64,000 nucleotides of DNA from Suilimivivens sp963638365 (GTDB lineage: Bacteria; Bacillota; Clostridia; Lachnospirales; Lachnospiraceae): the NCBI GenBank assembly GCA_963638365.1, contig CAVHRK010000120.1, positions 1-64,000 of the forward strand, in the 5' to 3' direction. Below, piece after piece: positions 25,768-34,696 of this stretch. The notes below the pieces were generated by a model. It saw only the letters and a list, made by a program, of their open reading frames with translations. It searched no databases and was not told where the DNA came from. The first letter of the stretch is position 1. Every line of letters starts with the position of its first letter. The position numbers and the translations under genes are program-made.

Positions 25768-27081
25768 ATGAAGTCATATCAGAGATCACAGAGAATCTTT
25801 CAATATTTACTGAATCTGAATTTCTGGATTGTCATGATTCTTGGAGGAACGATTGCCAAGAGTATGTGGGGCTATCAGAAGGAAGGAACCGCGCATGAGT
25901 TTTTAAAGGGAGTTACGGCAATTCCGGTGGCGCCCTGGAAGGTCTGCGTGGGACTGCTTCTTCTTTATGTCAGTCTGTTATGTCTGTTCCAGATAAAGGA
26001 AGAAGGAAATCTGTTGTTTTGCTGCCGGACCGTTTTAGAACTTTTCATCGGACTGCTGATTTGTTATCTGTTGAATTTCAGCTATTCCGGAATTTTTCTG
26101 CTGGTGCTTGCCGATGTGGCGCGCAGGCTTGCGGATGCAAAGTGGAAGTTTGCAGTGATCGGGTTCATTGGCCTTTCCTATCTGTTTGCGGACTTTTATC
26201 TGATTCCGGATATGTGGAAAACAGCGTCCTTAGAAAGCTGTCTTCTGTATTACCGGGGAGACATACGGACATTGCTTTACGGGATAAGAAATGTGATGGT
26301 TTCCCTGAACCTGCTGTTTTTCATTGCGTATATCCTGTTTTTGATCCGGGAGCAGATCGATGAGAAGGAGCGGATTGTAGAACTGAATGCACAGCTCCAT
26401 GAAACGAATCTGCAGCTGCAGCAGGCGAATGAGCAGTTGGAGGCGTATGCGGAGGAGTCGGTAAAGAATGCAGAAACGAGAGAGCGGAACCGGCTTGCCA
26501 GAGAGATTCATGATACGCTCGGACACACGCTTACGGGGATCATCGCAGGGCTGGATGCCTGTACGATGCTCATTGATGTTGCTCCGGATGCAGTGAAGCA
26601 GCAGATTGCGGATATTGCCGATGTGGCGCGTAAGGGAATGACGGATGTAAGAAGAAGTGTGAAGGCCCTTCGGCCGGATGCGCTTGAAAAGCTGGAGCTG
26701 TCGAAGGCTTTGACGGAAATGATCGATGAAACGAGAAGGTCTACGAAGACAGAAATCCTTTATACCTGTAATGCGGCATTAAAGGGTTTTAATCCGGATG
26801 AAGAGGAGATTATCTACCGGATTGTGCAGGAAAGTATCACGAATGCGATCCGGCATGGAAAAGCGGACCGGATTGTTATTACGCTGGAAAAGGAATACCA
26901 GACGCTGACGATCACGATTCAAGACAACGGCATTGGATGTAAGAACATTCAGAAGGGCTTTGGACTGCATCATATGGAAGAGCGGCTTTCCATGCTGCAG
27001 GGATCCCTGCGGTGTAACGGGGACAATGGATTCTTTATTGAAGCGAAGATTCCGATACGATGGGGAGAGGAGAACGAGTAA
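25768..27081 (+). CDS. NarL-family sensor histidine kinase
   Basis: A protein of 437 residues from ATG 25768, which follows an AGGG site; an upstream TTG start would overlap the binding-protein gene. Six hydrophobic segments lie at about 15-200, then a coiled coil (LNAQLHETNLQLQQANEQLEA part). The HisKA_3 motif NRLAREIHDTLGHTLTGI has its His near residue 246, and the ATPase domain shows IVQESITNAIRHG and DNGIGCKN. It is paired with the downstream regulator, one base apart (TAAAATG). Confidence 0.9.
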   Translation: MKSYQRSQRIFQYLLNLNFWIVMILGGTIAKSMWGYQKEGTAHEFLKGVTAIPVAPWKVCVGLLLLYVSLLCLFQIKEEGNLLFCCRTVLELFIGLLICYLLNFSYSGIFLLVLADVARRLADAKWKFAVIGFIGLSYLFADFYLIPDMWKTASLESCLLYYRGDIRTLLYGIRNVMVSLNLLFFIAYILFLIREQIDEKERIVELNAQLHETNLQLQQANEQLEAYAEESVKNAETRERNRLAREIHDTLGHTLTGIIAGLDACTMLIDVAPDAVKQQIADIADVARKGMTDVRRSVKALRPDALEKLELSKALTEMIDETRRSTKTEILYTCNAALKGFNPDEEEIIYRIVQESITNAIRHGKADRIVITLEKEYQTLTITIQDNGIGCKNIQKGFGLHHMEERLSMLQGSLRCNGDNGFFIEAKIPIRWGEENE

Positions 27082-27082
27082 A

Positions 27083-27751
27083 ATGATTAAGGTGTTGATT
27101 GCGGATGATCAGGAACTGTTCCGGCAGAGTCTGCGGATTATCTTAAGCAGTGAAAAGGACTTTGAGGTGACGGAAGCGGTATCGACCGGGGTGGAGGTTG
27201 TGCGTTCGGTAAGAGCAAACCGTCCGGATGTGATTCTGATGGATATCCGGATGCCGGAAATGGACGGCGTGGTATGCACCCAGATTATCAAAGAAAATTA
27301 TCCGGACATTAAAATTATCATCCTTACCACCTTTGACGATGATGAATACATTTTCAATGCATTGAAATACGGAGCAAGCGGATATCTGTTAAAGGGCGTA
27401 TCCATGCAGGAACTGTCGGATGCGATCCGCAAGATCTATGAAGGAACCGCAATGATTAACGGAGATGTGGCATCGAAGGTCGTACGGCTGTTTTCCAAAA
27501 TGGCGCAGTCCAATATTGCGATTTCGGTGGAAGAGCGCGATGTGCAGGATTTAAAGGATACGGAATGGAAGATCATTGCACTTGTCGGAACAGGACTTTC
27601 CAACAAGGAGATCTCTGCAAAACTCAATTTGTCGGAAGGAACGGTCCGTAATGCGTTGAGCACGGTTTTACAGAAGCTGCAGCTTCGTGACCGGACGCAG
27701 CTTGCGATCTGGGCGGTTCAGACCGGGGCAGCAGGAAGGGAATTTGACTGA
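27083..27751 (+). CDS. NarL/FixJ-family response regulator
   Basis: A protein of 222 residues from ATG 27083. The open frame runs further upstream but would overlap the kinase; the receiver starts MIKVLIADDQELF at this ATG. It has Asp8/Asp9 and phospho-acceptor Asp54 (VILMDIRMPEMDG). The C-terminal LuxR-type helix-turn-helix has LSNKEISAKLNLSEGTVRN. It is the partner of the preceding kinase. A plausible target is the PTS operon downstream; this is inference from position. Confidence 0.92.
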   Translation: MIKVLIADDQELFRQSLRIILSSEKDFEVTEAVSTGVEVVRSVRANRPDVILMDIRMPEMDGVVCTQIIKENYPDIKIIILTTFDDDEYIFNALKYGASGYLLKGVSMQELSDAIRKIYEGTAMINGDVASKVVRLFSKMAQSNIAISVEERDVQDLKDTEWKIIALVGTGLSNKEISAKLNLSEGTVRNALSTVLQKLQLRDRTQLAIWAVQTGAAGREFD

Positions 27752-27753
27752 GC

Positions 27754-29094
27754 ATGACACAGGAGAAGAAACAGAAAATCAGGAATTACACATTGGTTAT
27801 TGCAGCCTGTGTTCTGCTGCTTTTTACTTTTTCCCTGTTATTTGGAAAGGGTTTCGGAAAACAAGGACAGAAGACGCTTACCGTCGGGGTGTTTTCCGAC
27901 AGTTACTGGGAAGTGCAGAACGGGTATTCCTATCAGATTCTCGAGGACGCAATCAACCGGTTTGAAGAACAGCACGAAGGCGTTCACATTGAGTATGTAA
28001 GCGGTGTGATGAAGGATGATTATATCGAATGGCTGTCGGAACAGATTTTACAGGGAAATGCACCGGATATCTTCTTTCTCCCACAGGAAAATGTGTGTGA
28101 GTTTGCAGAAGCAGGAGCTTTGAAGGACCTGACAGAAATGCTTAAGGAGGATCCGGATTTTGACAGCACGCGTTATTATACTTCGGCGCTGCAGTCCGGG
28201 GTGTATAACGGAGAGCTTTATGCGCTTCCGTATGAATGTGCACCGCGGCTGATGTTTGTAAATAAGACGATTCTCGAGCAGGAAGGGATTGCGATGCCTA
28301 AGGAGGACTGGACGTTTGAAGACCTTTATGCAATCTGCAAGAAGGTAACGAAGGATACGGATGAAAACGGCATTCCGGATCAGTTCGGGATTACCGGCTA
28401 TACGGTGGAGGATGCGTTTTACGGGAACGATGTGATGCTGTTTAATGAACGGGGCACGGAATGTTATTTCACCGGAGATAAGGTGGAGAGAGCGATCAGC
28501 TTTTTGGAAAGACTGGAAGATGTCAACCAGGGATACAGCGTTTCCGAGAAGGATTTCGATCAGGGGAAGGTGGCATTCATGCCGATGCTGTTTTCCGAGT
28601 ATCGCGCTTATAAGCCGTATCCGTTAAGTGTGAAGAAGTATTCCGGATTTGAATGGGACTGCCTCCCGATGCCGGCAGGACCTGATGGCAGCAATGTCTC
28701 AAGACTGGACACGCTGCTCGTTGCCATGAATAAGAAAAGCGGTCAGCAGGAGCTTGCCCTGCAGTTCATGGAATTCCTCACCGGAGAGGAAGAGATTCAG
28801 GGAGAGATTTTTCATTATTCCGAGGGGGTATCGGTATTGCGGAACGTGACCGAGTCGGAGCAGACGCTCGAACGCCTTTTGTCAGATTCCGGATCCGGCA
28901 ATTTCCGGCTCGATACCTTGAGTATTGCCGTAGAAAATGCGGTGTCCTATCCCGGCTTTGACGGCTATCAGGAAGCCATGCAGGAGGTAGAAAACGCAGT
29001 TTCCCAGATTCTTACGAATGAGGAAAACATCAGCACGGGACAGATCATATATAACCGGAAGCTGAATGCCTTTTTGAAAGACCGGAACGAATAA
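27754..29094 (+). CDS. Extracellular solute-binding protein, family 1
   Basis: A protein of 446 residues. The N-terminal membrane segment (about 13-31) has no lipobox, so it is probably an anchored rather than lipid-modified protein. The binding-protein fold includes YSYQILEDAINRFEEQ, GNAPDIFFLPQENV, YALPYECAPRLMFVNKTI and GITGYTVEDAFYG. It starts 2 nt after the regulator stop and ends the sensory operon. There is no ABC permease near, so like the first binding protein it may serve sensing. A terminator follows at 29139. Confidence 0.87.
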   Translation: MTQEKKQKIRNYTLVIAACVLLLFTFSLLFGKGFGKQGQKTLTVGVFSDSYWEVQNGYSYQILEDAINRFEEQHEGVHIEYVSGVMKDDYIEWLSEQILQGNAPDIFFLPQENVCEFAEAGALKDLTEMLKEDPDFDSTRYYTSALQSGVYNGELYALPYECAPRLMFVNKTILEQEGIAMPKEDWTFEDLYAICKKVTKDTDENGIPDQFGITGYTVEDAFYGNDVMLFNERGTECYFTGDKVERAISFLERLEDVNQGYSVSEKDFDQGKVAFMPMLFSEYRAYKPYPLSVKKYSGFEWDCLPMPAGPDGSNVSRLDTLLVAMNKKSGQQELALQFMEFLTGEEEIQGEIFHYSEGVSVLRNVTESEQTLERLLSDSGSGNFRLDTLSIAVENAVSYPGFDGYQEAMQEVENAVSQILTNEENISTGQIIYNRKLNAFLKDRNE

Positions 29095-29138
29095 AAGGAA
29101 TATGACATTTGTCATAAAAGTTGTGACGATTGTAACCC

Positions 29139-29182
29139 GAAAAAGGTGACACATGTGAGATGTACATGTGCCGCCTTTTTTA
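29139..29182 (+). terminator. Terminator of the sensory operon
   Basis: AAAAAGGTGACACATGT and ACATGTGCCGCCTTTTTT form a stem around GAGATGT followed by a T run. It separates the sensory operon from the PTS operon. Confidence 0.8.
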
Positions 29183-29226
29183 TATAGTAAGGTTACAAAG
29201 AAACAAGAAATCAGGAGGGCAAATCA

Positions 29227-29655
29227 ATGAAGTATGTCGTATTAGTCAGTCATGGAACCTTTGCATATGGACTGCAAGATGCACTGAAAATGCTTGCAGG
29301 GGAAGCAAGAGAAGACATTCTTTCCTTCGGACTTGAGAACGGAACCGGGGCCGATGCTCTGGCAGAACGGATGAAAGAACGTCTCGGACAACTGCAGGAA
29401 GAGGATGAAGTGGTTCTGTTAGGGGACCTTGTAGGAGGATCTCCACTTACCACAGCAGCAAATGTGGCAGCAGGCTTACAGCTGCTTGACCGCACGGTCA
29501 TCATCGGAGGCATGAATCTTCCGCTTGCATTGAGCGCAGTGCTTATGAAAGATGCCATGGAGCTTACGGAGCTTTCTGAAATGCTGATACCGGAAGCAAG
29601 AGAAGAGCTTAAGGCATTTCAGGTAGAACAGGAACAACAGGAAGACGAAATTTAA
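29227..29655 (+). CDS. Mannose-family PTS component IIA
   Basis: A protein of 142 residues of the EIIA-Man fold. Phosphorylated His9 lies in YVVLVSHGTFAYG. The segment VVLLGDLVGGSPLTTAANVA is typical of the family. It carries phosphate from HPr to IIB. First gene of a seven-gene operon with an AGGAGGG ribosome site. Confidence 0.92.
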   Translation: MKYVVLVSHGTFAYGLQDALKMLAGEAREDILSFGLENGTGADALAERMKERLGQLQEEDEVVLLGDLVGGSPLTTAANVAAGLQLLDRTVIIGGMNLPLALSAVLMKDAMELTELSEMLIPEAREELKAFQVEQEQQEDEI

Positions 29656-29668
29656 GGAGGAAAACATT

Positions 29669-30163
29669 ATGTCAGTTTCATTTATCAGAGTAGACGATCG
29701 TATGATTCATGGTCAGACCTGCACCAGATGGGCACTGGAGTACCCCTGTGACGGACTGATCGCAGTAAATAACGCAGCAGCAGGAAATCCGGTTTTAAAA
29801 TCCGCATACAAGAGTGCAAGTGGTAAGAAAACCTTTGTCTGGACCCTGGATGAGTTCAAGGAAAAATGTGAAAAGGTTCTGGCAAGTAAGGACCGCTATT
29901 TCCTGATCACCAAGAATCCGGTGGATATGAAGAAGATCCTCGTAGATCAGGGATTCAAGCCGGGAATCGATCAGGTTATCATCGGACCGTGCAACGACAG
30001 ACCGGGTTCTGTGAAGCTTGGAAACAACCAGTCGATCACACAGGAAGAGGCACAGGCCTTAGAAGACATTATGCAGGCTGGATACAATGTGGAATTTGCA
30101 CTTTTAAAAGAAGAAGCAATCGGTAACTGGAAGAAATTCAGAGGCCAGTTCGGATTTAACTAG
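29669..30163 (+). CDS. Mannose-family PTS component IIB
   Basis: A protein of 164 residues of the PTSIIB_sorb family. Phosphorylated His14 lies in RVDDRMIHGQT. It passes phosphate from IIA to the incoming sugar at the IIC/IID complex. It starts 13 nt after IIA. Confidence 0.92.
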   Translation: MSVSFIRVDDRMIHGQTCTRWALEYPCDGLIAVNNAAAGNPVLKSAYKSASGKKTFVWTLDEFKEKCEKVLASKDRYFLITKNPVDMKKILVDQGFKPGIDQVIIGPCNDRPGSVKLGNNQSITQEEAQALEDIMQAGYNVEFALLKEEAIGNWKKFRGQFGFN

Positions 30164-30180
30164 GCAGGGGGGAGAGCATT

Positions 30181-31023
30181 ATGGAAATCAGTTGGTTACA
30201 AGCCATTATTTTAGGAATTTTTGCATGCCTGGCCAGTATGCCGGGACTTGGAGGAACCTCCATTGGTAACTATACACTGGGGCGGCCCCTCATTGGTGGT
30301 CTGGTGTGCGGTATCGTGTTAGGTGATGTGACAACGGGTATTTTAGTTGGATGTGCGATGCAGGTTGTATATATTGCACTGGTAACACCCGGCGGAACCG
30401 TATCTGCCGATGTACGTGCCGTCAGCTACATCGGAATCCCGCTTGCCATGGTAGCCATTAAGAGCTACGGACTGGATCCGGCTTCCGCAGAGGGTGCAGC
30501 ACTTGCTACTTCCTTCGGAACCATGGTAGGGACACTCGGAACCGTTTTATTCTATGGAACTGCAACCATTAACCTGGTATGGCAGCACATGGGCTGGAAA
30601 GCCGTAGAAAACAGACAGTACAAGAAGTTATATCTTGTCGATATGGGACTTCCCTGGATCTCCCATCTGATCTCCTCCTTTATCCCGACCGTGATTATGT
30701 GTAAGCTCGGAGCAAACGTAGTAGAACTCATTAAGGCAGCCCTTCCCATGGATGGAATTGCCATGAAGACCTTATTTACCGTAGGTGCACTTCTTCCCTG
30801 TGTTGGTATTGCCATTCTGTTAAAGCAGATTGTAAGAAGCGCCGCAGACTTTATTCCGTTCCTTTTCGGATTCGTACTTGCAGCAGCAATGGGAATTAAT
30901 CTGGTATGTGCAACTATCGTAGCCGGTATGTTTGCCATCATCAACTACAAGTTAAAGATGCTTTCCGCAAGAAAAGCAGTCGTCGTAGACGGAATCGAAG
31001 AGGAAGAAGAGGAGGAGATCTGA
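30181..31023 (+). CDS. Mannose-family PTS component IIC
   Basis: A protein of 280 residues, a membrane protein of the EII-Sor family with many hydrophobic helices. The N-terminus has MPGLGGTSIGNYTLGRPLIGG, the typical opening after the first helix. It forms the sugar channel with IID. The tail ends in a run of Glu residues. The stop is followed one base later by the IID start. Confidence 0.92.
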   Translation: MEISWLQAIILGIFACLASMPGLGGTSIGNYTLGRPLIGGLVCGIVLGDVTTGILVGCAMQVVYIALVTPGGTVSADVRAVSYIGIPLAMVAIKSYGLDPASAEGAALATSFGTMVGTLGTVLFYGTATINLVWQHMGWKAVENRQYKKLYLVDMGLPWISHLISSFIPTVIMCKLGANVVELIKAALPMDGIAMKTLFTVGALLPCVGIAILLKQIVRSAADFIPFLFGFVLAAAMGINLVCATIVAGMFAIINYKLKMLSARKAVVVDGIEEEEEEEI

Positions 31024-31024
31024 G

Positions 31025-31858
31025 ATGGAAAAGAAATTATCAAAAAAAGCGTTATCGAAATCCTTTCATAACTGGTATTACGGACATTTAACCTGTTTTT
31101 CACAGGAGCATATGCAGACCTTTGGTTATCTGTGCTCCATGCTTCCCCTGGTGGAAGATCTTTATACCGATGAGGATGAAAAGGCAAAAGCTATGGATAC
31201 CTACACCGCCTTTTTCAACACCGAGCCCCAGCTTGGTACGGTAATTGTCGGTATGACTGCCGGTCTGGAAGAAGCAAGAGCCAACGGTGCGGACGATGTG
31301 GACAGCGAAACGATTAACAGTCTTCGTGCAGGACTGATGGGACCGGTTGCCGGAATCGGCGATTCCCTCATCGTAGGAACCCTGATCCCGATTCTGCTTG
31401 GTATTGCGATGGGAATGTCCACAGGAGGATCCCCGCTGGGTGCGATCTTCTACATCATTACATGGAACCTGATTGCTTATTTCGGAATGAAATTCCTCTA
31501 CTATAAAGGCTATCGTCTTGGTGGAAAGGCCGTGGATTTCCTGATCGGAACACAGGGTGAAGCATTAAGGGAAGCAGTTACAACGCTAGGTGGTATTGTC
31601 ATCGGTGCGGTAGCATCGACCTGGGTAAGCGTCACAACTTCCTTTCGGTTATTGAACGATGCCGGTGAACCGTACCTGGTATTACAGGATAAATTAAATG
31701 ATGTGTTCCCGGGACTTTTAACCGCAGGATTCATCGTACTGTGCTGGTTTTTAATGGCAAAGAAGAAACTGTCACCGATTAAAGTTATGCTGCTTCTGGT
31801 AGTAATTGCCTTTGTCGGCGTACTGATTGGATTCTTCAATCCGGGACTGGCATACTAA
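31025..31858 (+). CDS. Mannose-family PTS component IID
   Basis: A protein of 277 residues of the EIID-AGA family. The N-terminal LTCFSQEHMQTFGYLCSM and the GLMGPVAGIGDSLIVGTLIPI segment are diagnostic. Membrane helices lie in the C-terminal half. It completes the translocation complex with IIC. The sugar cannot be read from sequence; mannose, fructose, sorbose, N-acetylgalactosamine and fructoselysine-type sugars are all known for the family. Confidence 0.92.
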   Translation: MEKKLSKKALSKSFHNWYYGHLTCFSQEHMQTFGYLCSMLPLVEDLYTDEDEKAKAMDTYTAFFNTEPQLGTVIVGMTAGLEEARANGADDVDSETINSLRAGLMGPVAGIGDSLIVGTLIPILLGIAMGMSTGGSPLGAIFYIITWNLIAYFGMKFLYYKGYRLGGKAVDFLIGTQGEALREAVTTLGGIVIGAVASTWVSVTTSFRLLNDAGEPYLVLQDKLNDVFPGLLTAGFIVLCWFLMAKKKLSPIKVMLLLVVIAFVGVLIGFFNPGLAY

Positions 31859-31905
31859 AAGGATAACAAATTAGAACTGATATAAGAAGAACCGAGGATC
31901 AGAAC

Positions 31906-32748
31906 ATGCAGGATACAGGAAAAAACGAAAACATCAGACTCTTATGTCTGGACTTGGATGGAACACTTTTAAACGATCATAAGGAAATCGACCCAAGGGA
32001 TGTCGAAGCGATACGAAGAGCTGCGGCAGACGGTGTAACGATTGCCCTCATTACCGGAAGAATGCCGGCAGCGACCGAAAGCATCGTAAAGACACTGCGG
32101 GTTCCCTGTATCCTGGCATGCAATGCAGGAACCTATATTCTGGAAAAGGGATCCTGCATTTACAGTGAGTATCTGCCATTGGAAGCGATGGAGAAGGTAT
32201 ATGGGGTAGCAGAAGAACATGGGCTTCCAATGTGGATCTTCCGGCACGACGACTGGATGGTAACGGATCTCGATGAAGCCGTCGAAGAAGAAATCCGTAC
32301 CATCCGGCATATGCCGCAGGTTGTAAATTATGAAAAAATGGAAAAGGAATGGGTAGCCGCACAAAAATCTCCCAATAAGCTTCTGATTGGTGCAAATCCG
32401 TTGAAAGTGCAGGAAATCTATGGTATACTTCAAGATATGAAGATTGATGGAATGGATATGGCGTGTTCTGCACCGAATTTCCTGGAGCTCTTTCCGAAGG
32501 GAATGAATAAGGGGAAGGCTTTACGGATGATTTGCAAAGAGAAGGGAATTGAGCCGGAAGCAACGATGGCCTTCGGAGATCAGGAGCTGGATGTTCCAAT
32601 GATTGAAGAAGCGCACATCGGAATTGCAATGGAAAATGGAATTCCCGAGATTAAGGAAGCGGCCCGGTTTGTAACGAAATCAAATAATGATGCAGGGATT
32701 GCATACGGAATTGCAAAGTACCTGCCGGAAACCATAATTCAGGAATGA
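31906..32748 (+). CDS. HAD-superfamily Cof-type phosphatase
   Basis: A protein of 280 residues. HAD motif I is LLCLDLDGTLLND (nucleophile Asp), motif II ALITGR, and motif IV AFGDQELDVPMIEEA. The C2-type cap domain and length fit Cof/YbiV-like sugar-phosphate phosphatases. Inside the PTS operon it may dephosphorylate the imported sugar phosphate or relieve sugar-phosphate stress; this is inference. Confidence 0.9.
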   Translation: MQDTGKNENIRLLCLDLDGTLLNDHKEIDPRDVEAIRRAAADGVTIALITGRMPAATESIVKTLRVPCILACNAGTYILEKGSCIYSEYLPLEAMEKVYGVAEEHGLPMWIFRHDDWMVTDLDEAVEEEIRTIRHMPQVVNYEKMEKEWVAAQKSPNKLLIGANPLKVQEIYGILQDMKIDGMDMACSAPNFLELFPKGMNKGKALRMICKEKGIEPEATMAFGDQELDVPMIEEAHIGIAMENGIPEIKEAARFVTKSNNDAGIAYGIAKYLPETIIQE

Positions 32749-32767
32749 CAGGAAGGAGAGCAGAACA

Positions 32768-33034
32768 ATGACCAATTTCACATTTATCGTAAAGGACCCT
32801 ATGGGATTACATGCAAGACCGGCCGGATTACTGGCTAAGGAGGCAATGAAATATACTTCAAAGATCACCCTCACGAAGGGAGACAAGAGCGGAGACGCAA
32901 AGCGCATTTTTAACATTATGGGACTTGGAATCAAGAGCGGTGATACCGTAGAAGTCACCGTGGAAGGTGAAAAGGAAGCCGAAGACAAGGCAGCGTTAGA
33001 AGCATTTGTAAGAGAGAACGAAGCGTTTGAATAG
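32768..33034 (+). CDS. HPr-family phosphocarrier with Arg at position 46
   Basis: A protein of 88 residues with the HPr fold. Active-site His15 is intact in MGLHARPAGLL, so it can accept phosphate from Enzyme I. At the position of regulatory Ser46 (KSIMG in typical Gram-positive HPr) this protein reads AKRIFNIMGLG, with Arg46. It therefore should not be a substrate of HPr kinase and should not act as CcpA corepressor. This suits a dedicated, specialised HPr for the PTS in the same operon rather than the general housekeeping copy. It lies between the HAD and Enzyme I genes. Confidence 0.92.
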   Translation: MTNFTFIVKDPMGLHARPAGLLAKEAMKYTSKITLTKGDKSGDAKRIFNIMGLGIKSGDTVEVTVEGEKEAEDKAALEAFVRENEAFE

Positions 33035-33066
33035 CCGTACATGGAAAGGGAAAGGCTGGTGCGACA

Positions 33067-34680
33067 ATGAAGGTATATGAAGGGAAAAGCGTTTTTTATG
33101 GGATTGCAATCGGAAAGATCCGTCTTTTAAAGAAAGAGAAGCGCAATGTGGTAAGGACACACATTGAGGATGTGGAAGGTGAGATTGCAAGAAAGAATAA
33201 AGCAGTTGAGGAAACCGATGCACAGTTAAAGAACCTCTATGAGAAGGCATTACAGGAGGTTGGAGAGGTCGGAGCAGCGATCTTCGAGGTTCATCAGGTG
33301 ATGCTGCAGGATCCGGACTATCAGGAAGCAATTGAGAATCTGATCCGTACCCAGGAGGTCAATACGGAATATGCGGTTGCCACAACCTCCGATAACTTTG
33401 CGAATATGTTCGAGATGATGGACGATGATTATATGAAAGCGAGAGCCGCGGATGTACGGGATATTTCCGAACGGTTAATTGCCGTATTATCCGAAGAAAC
33501 GGTGGATCTGTCAAGCGGAGAGGAAGCCGAGATCATTGTAGCTGAGGATCTGACACCCAGTGAAACGGTGCAGATGGATAAGAGCAAGGTGCGTTCCTTC
33601 GTAACACGTCTCGGCTCTGCCAACTCCCATACAGCAATTCTGGCGAGAACCATGAATATTCCGGCACTCATCGGAATTGATTATGAGGAAGAAATCGATG
33701 GAAAGACGGCTGTTGTGGATGGCTTTCAGGGAACCCTGATTGTGGATCCGGATTCGGAAACCCTGCTTTCCTATGTGAAGAAGGAAGAAGAGGAACGCAG
33801 CAAGCAGGAACTGCTTCTTACCCTTAAGGGCAAGGAAACCGTTACGAAAAGCGGCAAGGCAATTCAGTTATATGCCAACATCGGCGGCTTATCCGATCTT
33901 CAGTATGTGTTACAGAATGATGCAGCCGGAATCGGACTTTTCCGCAGTGAGTTCCTTTATCTGGAAAAGTCAGACTATCCGACAGAAGAAGAGCAGTTCC
34001 AGGTTTATAAGTCGGTTGCACAGACAATGGCAGGAAAGAAGGTCATCATCCGGACCCTCGATATTGGTGCGGATAAACAGATCGATTACTTTGATCTTAA
34101 GAAGGAAGAAAATCCGGCAATGGGCTTCCGTGCAATCCGGATCTGCCTGAAACGGCCGGAAATCTTTAAGACACAGTTAAGAGCACTGTATCGTGCGAGC
34201 GTTTATGGAAATATAGCGATCATGTTCCCGATGATTACTTCCGTCTGGGAAATCCGGAAGATTAAGGAGATCGTGGAAGAAGTGAAAGCGGAACTGCGGA
34301 AGGAAGATATCCCGTATCATGAGATGGAATTAGGAGTAATGATTGAGACCCCGGCAGCCGTCATGGTGAGTGATGAACTGGCGAAGGAAGTGCAGTTTTT
34401 CAGTATCGGAACGAATGACCTGACACAGTATACCCTTGCGGTAGATCGTCAGAACGGCGAACTGGATGACTTCTATGATGCACATCATCCGGCAGTCCTT
34501 AAGATGATTCAGATGGTCATTGAGAACGGACACAAACAGAATATCTGGGTAGGAATCTGTGGAGAATTGGGTGCAGACCTGACACTGACCGATACATTCC
34601 TTACCATGGGAATCGATGAGCTGAGTGTTTCTCCATCAAGAATTTTACCGATCCGCAAGAAAATAAGGGAGCATCAATAG
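33067..34680 (+). CDS. ptsI: PTS Enzyme I (phosphoenolpyruvate-protein phosphotransferase)
   Basis: A protein of 537 residues, slightly shorter than the usual 570. The N-terminal HPr-binding and phospho-His domain has the active His near 188 in RLGSANSHTAILAR. The C-terminal PEP-binding barrel has FFSIGTNDLTQYTLAVDRQN and the catalytic Cys in GICGELGAD near residue 497. It starts the phosphoryl chain PEP to EI to HPr to IIA. Its position in this operon next to a Ser46-less HPr suggests a self-contained PTS. It ends at a hairpin that overlaps the stop codon. Confidence 0.94.
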   Translation: MKVYEGKSVFYGIAIGKIRLLKKEKRNVVRTHIEDVEGEIARKNKAVEETDAQLKNLYEKALQEVGEVGAAIFEVHQVMLQDPDYQEAIENLIRTQEVNTEYAVATTSDNFANMFEMMDDDYMKARAADVRDISERLIAVLSEETVDLSSGEEAEIIVAEDLTPSETVQMDKSKVRSFVTRLGSANSHTAILARTMNIPALIGIDYEEEIDGKTAVVDGFQGTLIVDPDSETLLSYVKKEEEERSKQELLLTLKGKETVTKSGKAIQLYANIGGLSDLQYVLQNDAAGIGLFRSEFLYLEKSDYPTEEEQFQVYKSVAQTMAGKKVIIRTLDIGADKQIDYFDLKKEENPAMGFRAIRICLKRPEIFKTQLRALYRASVYGNIAIMFPMITSVWEIRKIKEIVEEVKAELRKEDIPYHEMELGVMIETPAAVMVSDELAKEVQFFSIGTNDLTQYTLAVDRQNGELDDFYDAHHPAVLKMIQMVIENGHKQNIWVGICGELGADLTLTDTFLTMGIDELSVSPSRILPIRKKIREHQ

Positions 34681-34689
34681 GATGCTCCC
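34667..34689 (-). terminator. Hairpin between ptsI and the convergent dehydrogenase gene
   Basis: GGGAGCATC and GATGCTCCC pair around 5 nt, covering the ptsI stop codon. On the minus strand it is followed by TTATTTTC, so it best terminates the convergent gene. On the plus strand no T run follows. Confidence 0.55.
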
Positions 34690-34696
34690 CTAGACG

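Noticed and set aside
24791..25789. A 332-codon minus-strand frame over the sugar-binding protein gene
   Set aside because: It covers a well-supported plus-strand gene and shows no domain or ribosome site.
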